The notes beneath the pieces are model-generated. The model made no database searches. It was given only the letters and a program-made list of their open reading frames with translations, and was not told the DNA's origin. From Aquitalea pelogenes (GTDB taxonomy: Bacteria > Pseudomonadota > Gammaproteobacteria > Burkholderiales > Chromobacteriaceae): a stretch of DNA of 64,000 nt. Positions 46,036 to 56,226 of the stretch are shown here, piece by piece (within the stretch, counting starts at the first letter, position 1; each line of letters begins with the position of its first letter). Both the position numbers and the translations under genes were made by a program. The DNA lies in NCBI RefSeq assembly GCF_001515305.1, contig NZ_LNQV01000009.1:48670-112669 (forward strand), read 5' to 3'.

Positions 46036-46598
46036 GCGCCCGTGACAAGATACTGGCCCGCATTCGCCAGAACCGGCCGCAAGCATCGGCCCTGCCGGAT
46101 ATTCACGCCGTACCGTTCATCCGATACGACAACCAGTTCGAGGCTTTTGCCACGCTAATCCGCAATCTCGGTGGCGACGCAGTCCAGTTGCAGGATGGCC
46201 AGAGCGTGGCCGATGTGGTGGCCGCACGCTGGCCGGATGCCGGTCGCACCGTCGACCTGACCGTGGCACAGCACGAGGAAGTGGATGATCCGCACGCCTG
46301 GCACGATGTAGACATCGCCATCGTCCCCGGCCAGCTAGCCGTAGCGGAGAATGCCACGGTGTGGGTCAGCCATCCGGACAACCGTTTCCGCTCGATTTAC
46401 TTCCTCACCCAGAAGCTGGTACTGGTGGTGCCGCGTGAGGCCATGGTGGACACCATGCGTGATGCCTATGCCCGTATCCAGCTGGCAGAACATGGCTTTG
46501 GTGCCTTCATTTCCGGCTCGTCACGTACTGCGGACATCGAGCAAAGCCTGGTAATGGGTGCCCATGGTGCCATGGCGGCCCTGGTGATATTTGTCTGA
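46032..46598 (+). CDS. lutC: L-lactate utilization protein LutC
   Basis: This 188-residue LUD-domain protein is the third subunit of the lactate oxidation complex. Seen: MSARDKILARIRQNRP at the N terminus, VDIAIVPGQLAVAENATVWV, and the C-terminal ISGSSRTADIEQSLVMGAHG signature. It is somewhat shorter than many LutC/YkgG proteins (about 210-240), chiefly in the N-terminal third. It overlaps lutB and ends before a terminator. Confidence 0.92.
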   Translation: MSARDKILARIRQNRPQASALPDIHAVPFIRYDNQFEAFATLIRNLGGDAVQLQDGQSVADVVAARWPDAGRTVDLTVAQHEEVDDPHAWHDVDIAIVPGQLAVAENATVWVSHPDNRFRSIYFLTQKLVLVVPREAMVDTMRDAYARIQLAEHGFGAFISGSSRTADIEQSLVMGAHGAMAALVIFV

Positions 46599-46627
46599 TT
46601 TCTACGTATGGAGCATTTGCTTCCTTG

Positions 46628-46648
46628 GGCCCTACGGGGCCTTTTTTT
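46628..46648 (+). terminator. Terminator of lutABC
   Basis: GGCCC (46628-46632) pairs with GGGCC (46637-46641) around loop TACG, followed by seven T. Confidence 0.8.
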
Positions 46649-46664
46649 ATGGCACGCCACCATG

Positions 46665-46696
46665 AAAAAACCGCCAGTCCGAAGACAGGCGGTTTT
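46665..46696 (-). terminator. Terminator of the DEAD-box helicase gene
   Basis: AAAACCGCC (46667-46675) pairs with GGCGGTTTT (46688-46696), with a short inner GTC/GAC stem around a TTCG-type loop on the minus strand, ending in six T. Confidence 0.8.
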
Positions 46697-46719
46697 GTGG
46701 TGTCACTGCTATCAGGCGA

Positions 46720-48138
<1,419 letters not shown>

Positions 48139-48258
48139 GTGTGTGCTCCTGCAATTCGGTTGGGCGATGACATCGCAGCATGCCACGCATCCCCTTGTTC
48201 ATGAACATGGCCTGGCCCAAATGGCAACGCGCCCATCAGGGGCGGCGGCAGGCAGGCA

Positions 48259-49179
48259 TCAGGCCATGTGGTTGGCAACGCTGAGCAACAGGATGACAAA
48301 CAGCCATAGCAAGGCTGAACGCCAGACCAGGCCGACTGCGCTTTTCAGGAAGCCCGGATCGGCTTCGTCACCCAGGCCCAGTTCCGGCCGGAACTTGATG
48401 GTGTAATCCTGCCTGAGCGGATCGCCCAGCTTGACACCAAGAGCACCGGCAGCGGAGGCCAGCAGAATGCCATTGGCGTAGTTACCCCAGGTCCGGGCCT
48501 GGGAACGCCAACAGTAGACTGCATCTTCAAAATCGCCCATGACGGCAAAGCTGGCAGCGGTCAGACGCACCGGCAACCAGTCAAGCCAGGCAGCGGCACT
48601 GCCGGCAAAACGACCAAAACGGTCTTCATCGCCCTGACGGCTACCCCATTTCTGCCCCAGCATGCTGCACAGCCGGTACAGCAAGGCACCGGACGGGCCC
48701 GGCAGCAGGACAAACCAGAACATGGTGCCAAACACATGCCGGTAACTGTCCACCACACCCTGCTCGATTGCCAGGCGGGAGATCTCGCCAACGGACAATT
48801 CGGCAGAAGGATGCCCGGTCCAGCGTGTCAGCGCCATACGTGCATCCAGGTCACGCCCTTCGGTCAAGGCCAGCGATATCTCGGAAAAGGCACTGGAGAA
48901 ATGACGGAAACCCATGGTGAGGTAGAGCACCAGCACATTCCACAGAATGGCCAGCAGCGGGTTGGCCGCGTACAGGGCGTAGTACACCCCAAGGCTCAAC
49001 AACACCGGAGGCAGGATGGCCAGCATCCACGCAAAGACACCATGCCGGTTGGCACCGGCATTCAGATTGCGTTCCAGATGATTGGCATAACGGGTGAAAA
49101 CATGCCAAACGCGGTTGCGGTTGCCCAGTGGGCGCAGCTGCTCAAGTGCCAGCGCAATGATCAGGGAAATCAGGGTCAT
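48259..49179 (-). CDS. CobD/CbiB-like family membrane protein
   Basis: This 306-residue membrane protein resembles the CobD/CbiB-like (also AmpE-like) family found in betaproteobacteria. The N-terminal helix is LISLIIALALEQLRPL, with further hydrophobic segments near residues 45-85, 150-170 and 285-306. It shows EISRLAIEQGVVDSYRHVFG and FWFVLLPGPSGALLYRL, the latter typical of CobD-type folds. No other cobalamin genes are nearby, so a cobinamide-synthase role is doubtful. The ATG at 49179 was chosen over a longer frame on hydrophobicity. Confidence 0.75.
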   Translation of the reverse strand: MTLISLIIALALEQLRPLGNRNRVWHVFTRYANHLERNLNAGANRHGVFAWMLAILPPVLLSLGVYYALYAANPLLAILWNVLVLYLTMGFRHFSSAFSEISLALTEGRDLDARMALTRWTGHPSAELSVGEISRLAIEQGVVDSYRHVFGTMFWFVLLPGPSGALLYRLCSMLGQKWGSRQGDEDRFGRFAGSAAAWLDWLPVRLTAASFAVMGDFEDAVYCWRSQARTWGNYANGILLASAAGALGVKLGDPLRQDYTIKFRPELGLGDEADPGFLKSAVGLVWRSALLWLFVILLLSVANHMA

Positions 49180-49277
49180 CAGAATTTGAATGGTGGTTTG
49201 CTCAGGCCCAGTGGCGAAGATACCACAAAGGGACAGGTACGCCCACCACATCGCATGTGGCCAGCCCTATGGGCAAG

Positions 49278-49742
49278 TCAGGCAGAGCCGAGAAAACGGC
49301 GTCCGCCAGCAGGTTGCGGCTGCTGTCCGCCACGGTCATAACTGAGCGTGGAAGCAGCCGCCTGACGCAGCACGGCCAGCGAAGCTTCTACCTGGCCCAG
49401 CTGCTGCTCGATGAAAGTACCATTGAGCTGGTTGATGCCCTGGGCACGATGGATGAGATCTTCCAGTGCCAGCCAGGCCTGGCGTTCTTCGGGCTTGTCG
49501 GCCAGCCAGATGTATACGGTGTCGCTGTCGGACAGGCCAAGTGTCTTCATCAGCCGGGCGCGAGACTGCGAATGCATGGCCAGTTCATCCAGCACTTTGC
49601 TCTTGCTGTCCGCCAGGTCTTCCAGGCGGTGCACCTGGCCTGCAATCATCACCTGCTGCTCTTGTTGCAGCAGGTCGATCAAGCGTGTCACCTGCTCGGC
49701 TTCAGCACGGCACAGCTGGGCAAAACCTTGTTCTTGCGTCAT
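49278..49742 (-). CDS. flgN: Flagellar export chaperone FlgN
   Basis: This 154-residue helical protein of the FlgN family chaperones the hook-filament junction proteins FlgK and FlgL to the export gate. Seen: an amphipathic coiled N-terminal half (QLCRAEAEQVTRLIDLLQQEQQ), the middle KSKVLDELA, and a flexible C-terminal tail. The start at 49742 (MTQEQ) was preferred; an ATG five codons upstream is possible. It follows flgM by 24 bases, the common flgM-flgN pair. Confidence 0.85.
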   Translation of the reverse strand: MTQEQGFAQLCRAEAEQVTRLIDLLQQEQQVMIAGQVHRLEDLADSKSKVLDELAMHSQSRARLMKTLGLSDSDTVYIWLADKPEERQAWLALEDLIHRAQGINQLNGTFIEQQLGQVEASLAVLRQAAASTLSYDRGGQQPQPAGGRRFLGSA

Positions 49743-49766
49743 TGCTGCCACACCCATCTGCAGTAC

Positions 49767-50066
49767 TTACTGGTTCAGCAGTTCTTGGGTGGAGGCGATC
49801 AGGCTGTCGGCGATCTTGTCCGGATTCACCGAAAAGGTGCCCGCTGCGATAGCGTTCTTGATGGCATCAACCTTGGCCGCATCAAAGGCAGGCGTGGTAT
49901 CTGCCTGGGCAGACAGCGCACTGATGCTGCTGGCCAGCGGATTGATCTTCACGCTATCGGTCGGGGTGGACCCGGATCCGGCAGCCGGAGCGCTGGTATC
50001 GCGCCGGGCCAGCTTGCTCTGACTGGCATAGGCGCCAACGGCACTTCCCGAGTTGTCGATTTTCAT
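49767..50066 (-). CDS. flgM: Negative regulator of flagellin synthesis FlgM (anti-sigma-28)
   Basis: FlgM binds FliA (sigma-28) and is exported once the hook is complete. The 99-residue protein has a disordered, Ser/Ala-rich N-terminal half with MKIDNSGS, and a C-terminal helical region (VDAIKNAIAAGTFSVNPDKIADSLI) that matches the sigma-binding FlgM motif. The ATG at 50066 fits the family; longer starts do not. A near-consensus sigma-28 promoter lies upstream, giving the expected feedback loop. Confidence 0.9.
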   Translation of the reverse strand: MKIDNSGSAVGAYASQSKLARRDTSAPAAGSGSTPTDSVKINPLASSISALSAQADTTPAFDAAKVDAIKNAIAAGTFSVNPDKIADSLIASTQELLNQ

Positions 50067-50101
50067 GGCGTGGCCTTCCAAACTAGCTAGGGGTTTCTCT
50101 A

Positions 50102-50128
50102 TTATCGGCTGAAAAAGCAAACTCTTGA
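50102..50128 (-). promoter_or_regulatory. Sigma-28 (FliA) promoter of flgM-flgN
   Basis: On the minus strand a -10 GCCGATAA (50102-50109) matches the FliA consensus exactly, and TCAA (50125-50128) lies 15 bases upstream as the -35 core. The flgM start codon is about 36 bases downstream of the -10. Confidence 0.8.
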
Positions 50129-50136
50129 AATATTTA

Positions 50137-50811
50137 TCAGTAACTCAGACTGACGCTGCCATCCGGCTGCACCATGCCGCGCACCACACGTCCGCTGGAC
50201 AGCCGCACCGACACCGCATCACCAACCGCAGCATTGTTATTGGCAATGCCTTCTGACAACACGCTAAAGCCGTCTCCCCCCGCCACCACCTTGACCGGCT
50301 GGCCGGCACGAATGGCATAAGGGGCATGAACCATGAAGCTGCGCAGCCAACTGCCGGCAGGTGCACCGCTGCGCATGGTCTGGCCAATCGCCAGAGCCGG
50401 ACTGGTCAGCACATTGCGCGCCATGGCCGGATTGGCCACCTCCACCAGTTTGACATCCCCTTCCTGCAACACTTCACCGGCGCTCACCGAGCGGGTCAGT
50501 ACCACACCCAATTGCTTTTCGTTGATGCTGACTGGCAGGCGTATGCTCCATCCGCTATCCGGACAGACAATCACCAAAGCCGTGTTGCCGGTGGTCTGCG
50601 CCGCATTGGACCAGTCCACCCGTGGCGATGCGCAGGCTGGCAACACCAGCCGCCGGTCCAGTTTGCCCAGCTTGTAGGTAGCCTGACGCGGAGCCATTTC
50701 CTGCTGCATGAAACGGTCGGCCAGTTTTTCCAGCGCGGCCATATCCTGGCTAGCGGCTGCCTGCACAAGGCCGGGCAGCAGCCAGGCCAACATCAGAGGG
50801 GAGAATTTCAT
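50137..50811 (-). CDS. flgA: Flagellar P-ring assembly chaperone FlgA
   Basis: This 224-residue periplasmic protein is needed to assemble the FlgI P-ring. It has a signal peptide (about residues 1-19, MLAWLLPGLVQAA), a central domain with CPDSGW, and a C-terminal SAF-type domain (SAGEVLQEGDVKLVEV to the end, DGSVSLSY). The ATG at 50811 was chosen; the frame extends 48 codons upstream without family similarity. It is upstream of flgM on the same strand, as in many betaproteobacteria; flgB and later genes are not in the window. Confidence 0.9.
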   Translation of the reverse strand: MKFSPLMLAWLLPGLVQAAASQDMAALEKLADRFMQQEMAPRQATYKLGKLDRRLVLPACASPRVDWSNAAQTTGNTALVIVCPDSGWSIRLPVSINEKQLGVVLTRSVSAGEVLQEGDVKLVEVANPAMARNVLTSPALAIGQTMRSGAPAGSWLRSFMVHAPYAIRAGQPVKVVAGGDGFSVLSEGIANNNAAVGDAVSVRLSSGRVVRGMVQPDGSVSLSY

Positions 50812-50939
50812 CCTGCCATTGTATCCGCTACGATCCTGCCTGCGTATCGCTACCGGCCCATGCGGTGACTGCCAGGCGGGACGGCCTTGCAAGCACAGCA
50901 TTCTGAGTGAGAAATCCGCCGACAGTTGCGCCGACAGAT

Positions 50940-50968
50940 AAAAAACAGGCCACACGGGCCTGTTTTTT
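50940..50968. terminator. Bidirectional terminator between thrC and flgA
   Basis: AAACAGGCC (50943-50951) pairs with GGCCTGTTT (50957-50965), with A- and T-runs on both sides. It ends the thrC transcript on the minus strand. Confidence 0.8.
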
Positions 50969-50983
50969 CAACAACACCAGCGC

Positions 50984-52393
50984 TTACTGCGCCAGTGTCT
51001 GTTCGACAAATGCCTTGACCTTGGCGGCATCGGCATCGAATACCACCACTTTTTGCGGCAGGTCTTCCAGACCATCAAAGCCGGCGGGGCGCGGCGGGTC
51101 ACGATCCAGCGCTTCGCGGATGGTGTCGGCAAACTTGGCCGGCAGCGCGGTTTCCAGGCAGACCACGGTTTCACCCGGCAGACGCAGCTCGCGTGCCACC
51201 TTGATGCCATCGGCGGTGTGCGTATCCACCACCACGCCATCGGTCGCGTCCACCGCACGGATGGTGGCCAGACGGTCGGCATGGCTGCTCTTGCCGGAAA
51301 CAAAACCGAACTTGTCCGCTGCCTCGGCCAGTCTGGCCGACAGATCAAAGCCCTTGCCGGCATCCACATCGGCCCACAATGCCTTCACGGCAGCACCGTC
51401 ACGACCGACCAGATCGAACACGAAACGCTCGAAGTTGGAGGCCTTGGAGATGTCCATGGACGGGCTGGAGGTGACATAGGTGTTGGCAGTGCCGCGCGGA
51501 CGGTAAGCACCGGTGCGGAAGAATTCGTCCAGTACGTCGTTTTCATTGGTGGCCACGATCAGGCGCTGCACCGGCAGGCCCATCTGGCGCGCGATATGAC
51601 CGGCGCAGACATTGCCGAAGTTACCCGACGGCACGCAGAAGCTGACTTGTTCGTCATTGCTGCTGGTGGCGTTGAAATAACCCTTGAAGTAATACACAAC
51701 CTGCGCCACTACGCGTGCCCAGTTGATGGAGTTGACGGTGCCGATCTGGTACTTGGCCTTGAAGGCGTGGTCGTTCTGCACCGCTTTCACGATGTCCTGA
51801 CAGTCATCGAACATGCCCTTGATGGCGATGTTGTGGATGTTGGCATCCTGCAGGCTGAACATCTGCGCGCGCTGGAAGGGGCTCATCAGGCCATCCGGGC
51901 TGAGCATGAACACGCTGATGCCTCGCTTGCCGCGCATCGCATATTCGGCGGCGCTGCCGGTGTCCCCGGAGGTGGCACCCAGAATGTTCAGCGACTGGCC
52001 TTTTTTGCCCAGCACGTATTCGAACAGATTACCCAGCAACTGCATGGCCATGTCCTTGAAGGCCAGCGTCGGGCCATTGGACAGCTCCAGAATCACCAGG
52101 CCATCGGACAGGCGCTTGACCGGGGTGATGGCTTCGCTGCCAAACACGGCTGCGGTGTAAGTGCGGCTGACGATGTCCTTGAGGTCGGCCTCGGGAATAT
52201 CGGTAGCGAACAGGCGGATGATTTCAAACGCCAGGTCGGCATAGGACAGACCGCGCCAGGCATCCAGCTGGCTGCGGCTGATCTGCGGGTAGCTTTCCGG
52301 CAGCGCCAGGCCACCATCGGGAGCCAGACCCATGAGCAGGATGTCGCTGAAACTTTGCGGCTGCATGCCGCCACGTGTGCTGATGTACTTCAT
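50984..52393 (-). CDS. thrC: Threonine synthase
   Basis: ThrC converts O-phosphohomoserine to threonine with PLP. The 469-residue protein shows the N-terminal MKYISTRGG, the PLP lysine in LSNGPTLAFKDMAMQ, the phosphate-binding ATSGDTGSAAEYAM and VPSGNFGNVCAGHIA, and the C-terminal ETALPAKFADTI. It ends an operon-like series hom, small secreted protein, thrC. An upstream frame extension was rejected for lack of family similarity. Confidence 0.95.
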   Translation of the reverse strand: MKYISTRGGMQPQSFSDILLMGLAPDGGLALPESYPQISRSQLDAWRGLSYADLAFEIIRLFATDIPEADLKDIVSRTYTAAVFGSEAITPVKRLSDGLVILELSNGPTLAFKDMAMQLLGNLFEYVLGKKGQSLNILGATSGDTGSAAEYAMRGKRGISVFMLSPDGLMSPFQRAQMFSLQDANIHNIAIKGMFDDCQDIVKAVQNDHAFKAKYQIGTVNSINWARVVAQVVYYFKGYFNATSSNDEQVSFCVPSGNFGNVCAGHIARQMGLPVQRLIVATNENDVLDEFFRTGAYRPRGTANTYVTSSPSMDISKASNFERFVFDLVGRDGAAVKALWADVDAGKGFDLSARLAEAADKFGFVSGKSSHADRLATIRAVDATDGVVVDTHTADGIKVARELRLPGETVVCLETALPAKFADTIREALDRDPPRPAGFDGLEDLPQKVVVFDADAAKVKAFVEQTLAQ

Positions 52394-52460
52394 GTGATGT
52401 GATTCAACCTGTACGAATGCAGAAGACGTTGCAAGAAGGATGGCCGCGGACAGATGAGCC

Positions 52461-52808
52461 TCAATCGGCGGCACTGGCCTCCAGATGATGACTGCAAGCA
52501 GCGGAAGCTTCGGCCAGGCGCTTTTTGCCGCGCGGGTCGTCCTTGCGGATTTGCCCGGTCAGCACGCCCATGACTTCTTCGGAGCTGAAGGTATTGGCCA
52601 GATGCTCGCTGGCACACTGGCAGTACTTCTGGATCTGGACATCCGAGCGCTCGCTGGCACCATCCGATGCCGGCGTGCGCTTGATACAGCTGCGCATCAG
52701 GAAACCCTGCAGCAGATTATGCTGACCCGGTGTCAGTGGTGTTGCGTGCAGGGCCGATGCAGTCAGCGCACAGGCCATGCCCACTCCATTCATCCAGTAC
52801 CTTGCCAT
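52461..52808 (-). CDS. Small secreted Cys-containing protein between hom and thrC
   Basis: This 115-residue protein has a short hydrophobic signal-like N terminus (about residues 5-22, ending SALHA). The mature part contains four Cys (contexts RSCIKR, YCQCASEH, AACSHH), a polar SDVQIQKYCQCASEHLANTF segment and a basic C-terminal half. I do not recognise the family; the pattern recalls small periplasmic proteins annotated as hypothetical. It lies 52 bases after hom and 67 bases before thrC on the same strand, so it is probably cotranscribed. A GC-rich hairpin without T-run (52829-52849) separates it from hom. Confidence 0.65.
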   Translation of the reverse strand: MARYWMNGVGMACALTASALHATPLTPGQHNLLQGFLMRSCIKRTPASDGASERSDVQIQKYCQCASEHLANTFSSEEVMGVLTGQIRKDDPRGKKRLAEASAACSHHLEASAAD

Positions 52809-52860
52809 TTGCAGCCATCCTGTCACCACCCCGCGCCCAGGCGCGGGGATGGCAACTGCT

Positions 52861-54171
52861 TTAGTCGTTGAGTTCTTCCATGCGCAGACGCACCACCTTG
52901 CCCGATACGCTTTCCAGCGCTTCGATGGCGGCGATGGCTGCATTGATGGCGCGTTCCTGCACACGATGGGTGAGGATCACCACTTCGGCATTGCCCTCGC
53001 TGGCCGAACCCTTCTGGATCAGCGCTTCGATGGAAATGCCGTTTTCTGCCAGCAGGCCGGTGATATTGGCCAGCACACCGGCGCGGTCGGCAGCACCGAT
53101 GCGCAGGTAGTAGGAGCTGTACACATCATCAATCGGCAGGATAGGCAGGTTTTTCAGCTGGTCCGGCTGGAAGGCCAGATGCGGCACGCGATGTTCCGGG
53201 TCGGCGGTCAGCAGGCGGGTCACGTCGACAATATCGGCCACCACGGCAGAAGCTGTCGGCAGTGCGCCGGCACCGGCACCGTAGTGCAGGGTCTGGCCGA
53301 TAGCATCGCCCTTGGCCAGTACCGCGTTCATCACGCCGTTGACGTTGGCGATCAGCTGGCTGGCCGGAATCAGGGTCGGGTGCACGCGCAATTCCACGCC
53401 AGCATCGGTGCGGCGGGTAAAGCCCAGCAGCTTGACGCGGTAGCCCAGTTCTTCGGCGTACTTGATGTCGCGGCCATCCAGCTTGCTGATGCCTTCCAGA
53501 TAGCAGCTGTCAAACTGCATCGGGATACCAAAGGCCAGCGCGGCCATGATAGTGAGCTTGTGACCGGCGTCGTGGCCTTCAATGTCGAAGGTGGGGTCGG
53601 CTTCGGCATAGCCCAGGCGCTGCGCCTCGGCCAGTACGTCAGCAAAGCTGGCACCCTTGTCGCGCATTTCGGTCAGGATGAAGTTGGAAGTGCCGTTGAT
53701 GATGCCGGCAATCCATTCGATGCGGTTGGCCGACAGGCCTTCACGCAGCGCCTTGATGATGGGAATGCCACCGGCAACTGCAGCTTCGAAAGCCACCATC
53801 ACGCCCTTTTCCTGGGCGCGGGCAAAGATTTCATTGCCATGCACGGCCAGCAGCTTCTTGTTGGCAGTCACCACGTGCTTGCCGTTTTCGATGGCCTTGA
53901 GCACCAGCTCCTTGGCGATGGTGTCGCCACCGATCAGTTCGACCACAATGTCGACTTCCGGATTGTTGACCACCAGCATGGCGTCATCCACCACCGGCAC
54001 GCCTTCGCCCAGTACTTCGCGGGCGCGGGCTACATCGCGGTTGGCGGCCATGCATACGCGGATGGGGCGACCGGCGCGGCGGCTGATTTCCTCGGCGTTA
54101 CGCTTGAGTACGGTGGCGGTACCGCCACCGACTGTCCCCACTCCCATCAGGCCAATATTGATCGGCTTCAT
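52861..54171 (-). CDS. hom: Homoserine dehydrogenase
   Basis: This enzyme reduces aspartate semialdehyde to homoserine. The 436-residue monofunctional protein has the NAD(P)-binding GLMGVGTVGGGTATVL, the catalytic region AAVAGGIPIIKALREGL and IINGTSNFILTEM, and a C-terminal ACT domain (about residues 350-425, RAGVLANITGLLAENGISIE) for feedback by threonine. An ATG four codons upstream is possible. Together with thrC and lysC it covers the aspartate pathway to threonine. Confidence 0.95.
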   Translation of the reverse strand: MKPINIGLMGVGTVGGGTATVLKRNAEEISRRAGRPIRVCMAANRDVARAREVLGEGVPVVDDAMLVVNNPEVDIVVELIGGDTIAKELVLKAIENGKHVVTANKKLLAVHGNEIFARAQEKGVMVAFEAAVAGGIPIIKALREGLSANRIEWIAGIINGTSNFILTEMRDKGASFADVLAEAQRLGYAEADPTFDIEGHDAGHKLTIMAALAFGIPMQFDSCYLEGISKLDGRDIKYAEELGYRVKLLGFTRRTDAGVELRVHPTLIPASQLIANVNGVMNAVLAKGDAIGQTLHYGAGAGALPTASAVVADIVDVTRLLTADPEHRVPHLAFQPDQLKNLPILPIDDVYSSYYLRIGAADRAGVLANITGLLAENGISIEALIQKGSASEGNAEVVILTHRVQERAINAAIAAIEALESVSGKVVRLRMEELND

Positions 54172-54265
54172 AACATTCTCCATGTCTGTCTCTAGTGTTT
54201 TGTCCCGGGCCGACGGCCTCTTGGCAAAACGGCGCTAGCCGGCTTGCCAGGAGGTCTTCACTCTG

Positions 54266-54301
54266 AAAAACCCAGCCGACGGATGTGTATCCGTCGGCTG
54301 G
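54266..54301 (-). terminator. Terminator of alaA
   Basis: CCAGCCGACGGAT (54272-54284) pairs perfectly with ATCCGTCGGCTGG (54289-54301) around a 4-base loop; on the minus strand it ends in T5. It separates alaA from hom. Confidence 0.88.
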
Positions 54302-54307
54302 ATAGCA

Positions 54308-55615
54308 TCAGGCGGTGCCGTGACGCTGGCGGTAACGCGCCAGGAATCGGGCAATGCGGCCTATCGCTTCGATCAGGTCATCCGAGTTAGGAAGGAATAC
54401 CACGCGGAAGTGATCCGGCGCAATCCAGTTAAACCCGCTGCCCTGCACCAGCAACACTTTTTCTTCCTGCAAGAGTTCCAGGATGAACTGCTGGTCGTCG
54501 CTGATGGGGTAGATTTTCGGGTCCAAGCGCGGGAACAGGTACAAGGCCCCTTGCGGCTTGACGCAAGTCACACCCGGAATGTCGGTGAGCAGCTTGTGCG
54601 CCAGGTCGCGCTGGCGGGCAAGGCGTCCGCTTGGCGCTACCAGGTCGTCGATGCTCTGGTAACCGCCCAGGGCGGTCTGGATGGCAAACTGTGCCGGCAC
54701 ATTGGCACACAAGCGCATCGAGGCCAGCATGTTCAGGCCTTCGATGTAGTCGCGCGCGTGATTTTTCTCGCCACACAGAATCATCCAGCCGGCGCGGTAG
54801 CCACAGGCGCGATAGTTCTTGGACAAGCCATTGAAGGTGACCACCAGCAGGTCCGGCGCCAGCGAGGCGATGGAGGTGTGCTTGACTTCGTCGTACAGCA
54901 CCTTGTCGTAGATTTCATCGGCGTAGATGATCAGCTGGTGCTGGCGCGCCAGATCGACAATCTGCTGCAACAGCGCCGGCGGATACACCGCACCGGTGGG
55001 GTTGTTGGGGTTGATCACCACGATGGCACGGGTATTGGGGGTGATCTTGGCGCGGATGTCGTCGATGCTGGGGAACCAGCCCTGCTCTTCGTCACAGACA
55101 TAGTGCAGCGCCTTGCCACCAGCCAGGCTGACTGCAGCCGTCCACAGCGGGTAGTCCGGTGCCGGCACCAGCACTTCATCGCCATTGTCCAGCAAGGCCT
55201 GCATGGCCATCACGATCAGCTCGGACACGCCGTTGCCGATGATGATGTCGTCCATGCTGACATTGGGCAGGTGTTTTTCCTGCGCGTAATGCATGATGGC
55301 CTTGCGCGCGGCAAACAGGCCCTTGGAGTCGGAATAACCAGAGGCGGATGGCAGGTTGACGATGACGTCTTCGATGATTTCATCCGGTGCAAAGAAACCG
55401 AACGGCGCCGGGTTGCCGATATTCAGCTTGATGATGCGATGGCCTTCGTCTTCCATCTTCTTGGCATGCTCAAGCACCGGGCCACGGATGTCGTAGCAGA
55501 CATTGGCGAGCTTCTGCGATTTGTGTACTGGCTGCATGGTGGCCTGTTTTTCCGTCACGGACCGCGCCCCGGCTTTGGCGGTGTGCTGGCGGCGGCGCGG
55601 CTTGTTGTCTTTCAT
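54308..55615 (-). CDS. alaA: Alanine-synthesizing aminotransferase AlaA
   Basis: This PLP aminotransferase of fold type I makes alanine from pyruvate and glutamate. The protein is strongly similar to E. coli AlaA: NVCYDIRGPVLEHAKKMEDE, KLNIGNPAPFGF, PAPDYPLWTAAVSLAGGKA, INPNNPTGAVY, DEIYDKVLYD and the PLP lysine in FNGLSKNYRACGYRAGWM. The start at 55615 follows AAGGGA and gives a 26-residue basic N-terminal extension relative to E. coli; an internal ATG at 55537 would give the usual length but has a poor ribosome binding site. Confidence 0.92.
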   Translation of the reverse strand: MKDNKPRRRQHTAKAGARSVTEKQATMQPVHKSQKLANVCYDIRGPVLEHAKKMEDEGHRIIKLNIGNPAPFGFFAPDEIIEDVIVNLPSASGYSDSKGLFAARKAIMHYAQEKHLPNVSMDDIIIGNGVSELIVMAMQALLDNGDEVLVPAPDYPLWTAAVSLAGGKALHYVCDEEQGWFPSIDDIRAKITPNTRAIVVINPNNPTGAVYPPALLQQIVDLARQHQLIIYADEIYDKVLYDEVKHTSIASLAPDLLVVTFNGLSKNYRACGYRAGWMILCGEKNHARDYIEGLNMLASMRLCANVPAQFAIQTALGGYQSIDDLVAPSGRLARQRDLAHKLLTDIPGVTCVKPQGALYLFPRLDPKIYPISDDQQFILELLQEEKVLLVQGSGFNWIAPDHFRVVFLPNSDDLIEAIGRIARFLARYRQRHGTA

Positions 55616-55782
55616 TGGAGTCCCTTGTCTGTCCCGGCCACGGGCAAAGCGTACCTTGGCGGCTGGTCAGGGTATAATGCTATCCCAATCCGTGTTGCAC
55701 TGCATGACGACGTGCGCGCCATACCGGCATGGCTGCAACAGCGCTGCGTGCTGATTTTTATTCCTTGCGGGAAATCCACTCC

Positions 55783-56151
55783 ATGAAAATGCATCAGGCC
55801 CTGGGACTGGGCAAAAACCTGTTTACCGGCTACGGCGAAGGCCATGTGCTGATCAATGCCGAACGCCATGACGGCAACCTGATTGTCACCCCGGACAGCG
55901 TGCAGCCCTGGGGCGTGGCCGATTTTGCCAGCCTGACGGAACAGCATTTCAGCATGCTGCTGGAGATGCAGCCGGAGGTGGTGCTGTTCGGCTCCGGCGC
56001 CAGCCTGCGCTTTTTCCACCCCAAACTGATGGCAGCCCTGACCAATGCCGGTATCGGTGTGGATGTGATGGACACCCAGGCCGCCTGCCGCACCTTCAAT
56101 ATCCTGATGGCGGAAGACCGCCGGGTGATTGCCGCCATTCTGGCCATCTGA
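55783..56151 (+). CDS. Mth938-like domain-containing protein
   Basis: This 122-residue protein belongs to the Mth938/DUF498 (NDUFAF3-AAMDC) fold. Seen: TGYGEGHVLINAERHDGNLIV, VQPWGVADFASLT, PEVVLFGSGASLRFFHP and GIGVDVMDTQAACRTFNIL. Function in bacteria is unsettled; the mitochondrial relative helps assemble complex I. The ATG at 55783 was chosen; longer frames lack family similarity. It is divergent from alaA. Confidence 0.88.
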   Translation: MKMHQALGLGKNLFTGYGEGHVLINAERHDGNLIVTPDSVQPWGVADFASLTEQHFSMLLEMQPEVVLFGSGASLRFFHPKLMAALTNAGIGVDVMDTQAACRTFNILMAEDRRVIAAILAI

Positions 56152-56165
56152 ACCGGTCCTGCCAT

Positions 56166-56201
56166 AAAAGAAGCCCCGCATTGCTGTCATGCGGGGCTTT
56201 T
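56166..56201. terminator. Bidirectional terminator after the Mth938-like gene
   Basis: AAGCCCCGCA (56171-56180) pairs with TGCGGGGCTT (56190-56199), with A- and T-rich flanks on both sides. It lies between two convergent genes. Confidence 0.85.
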
Positions 56202-56226
56202 GCTTGTATCTGGCAAGCAGCTGGAT

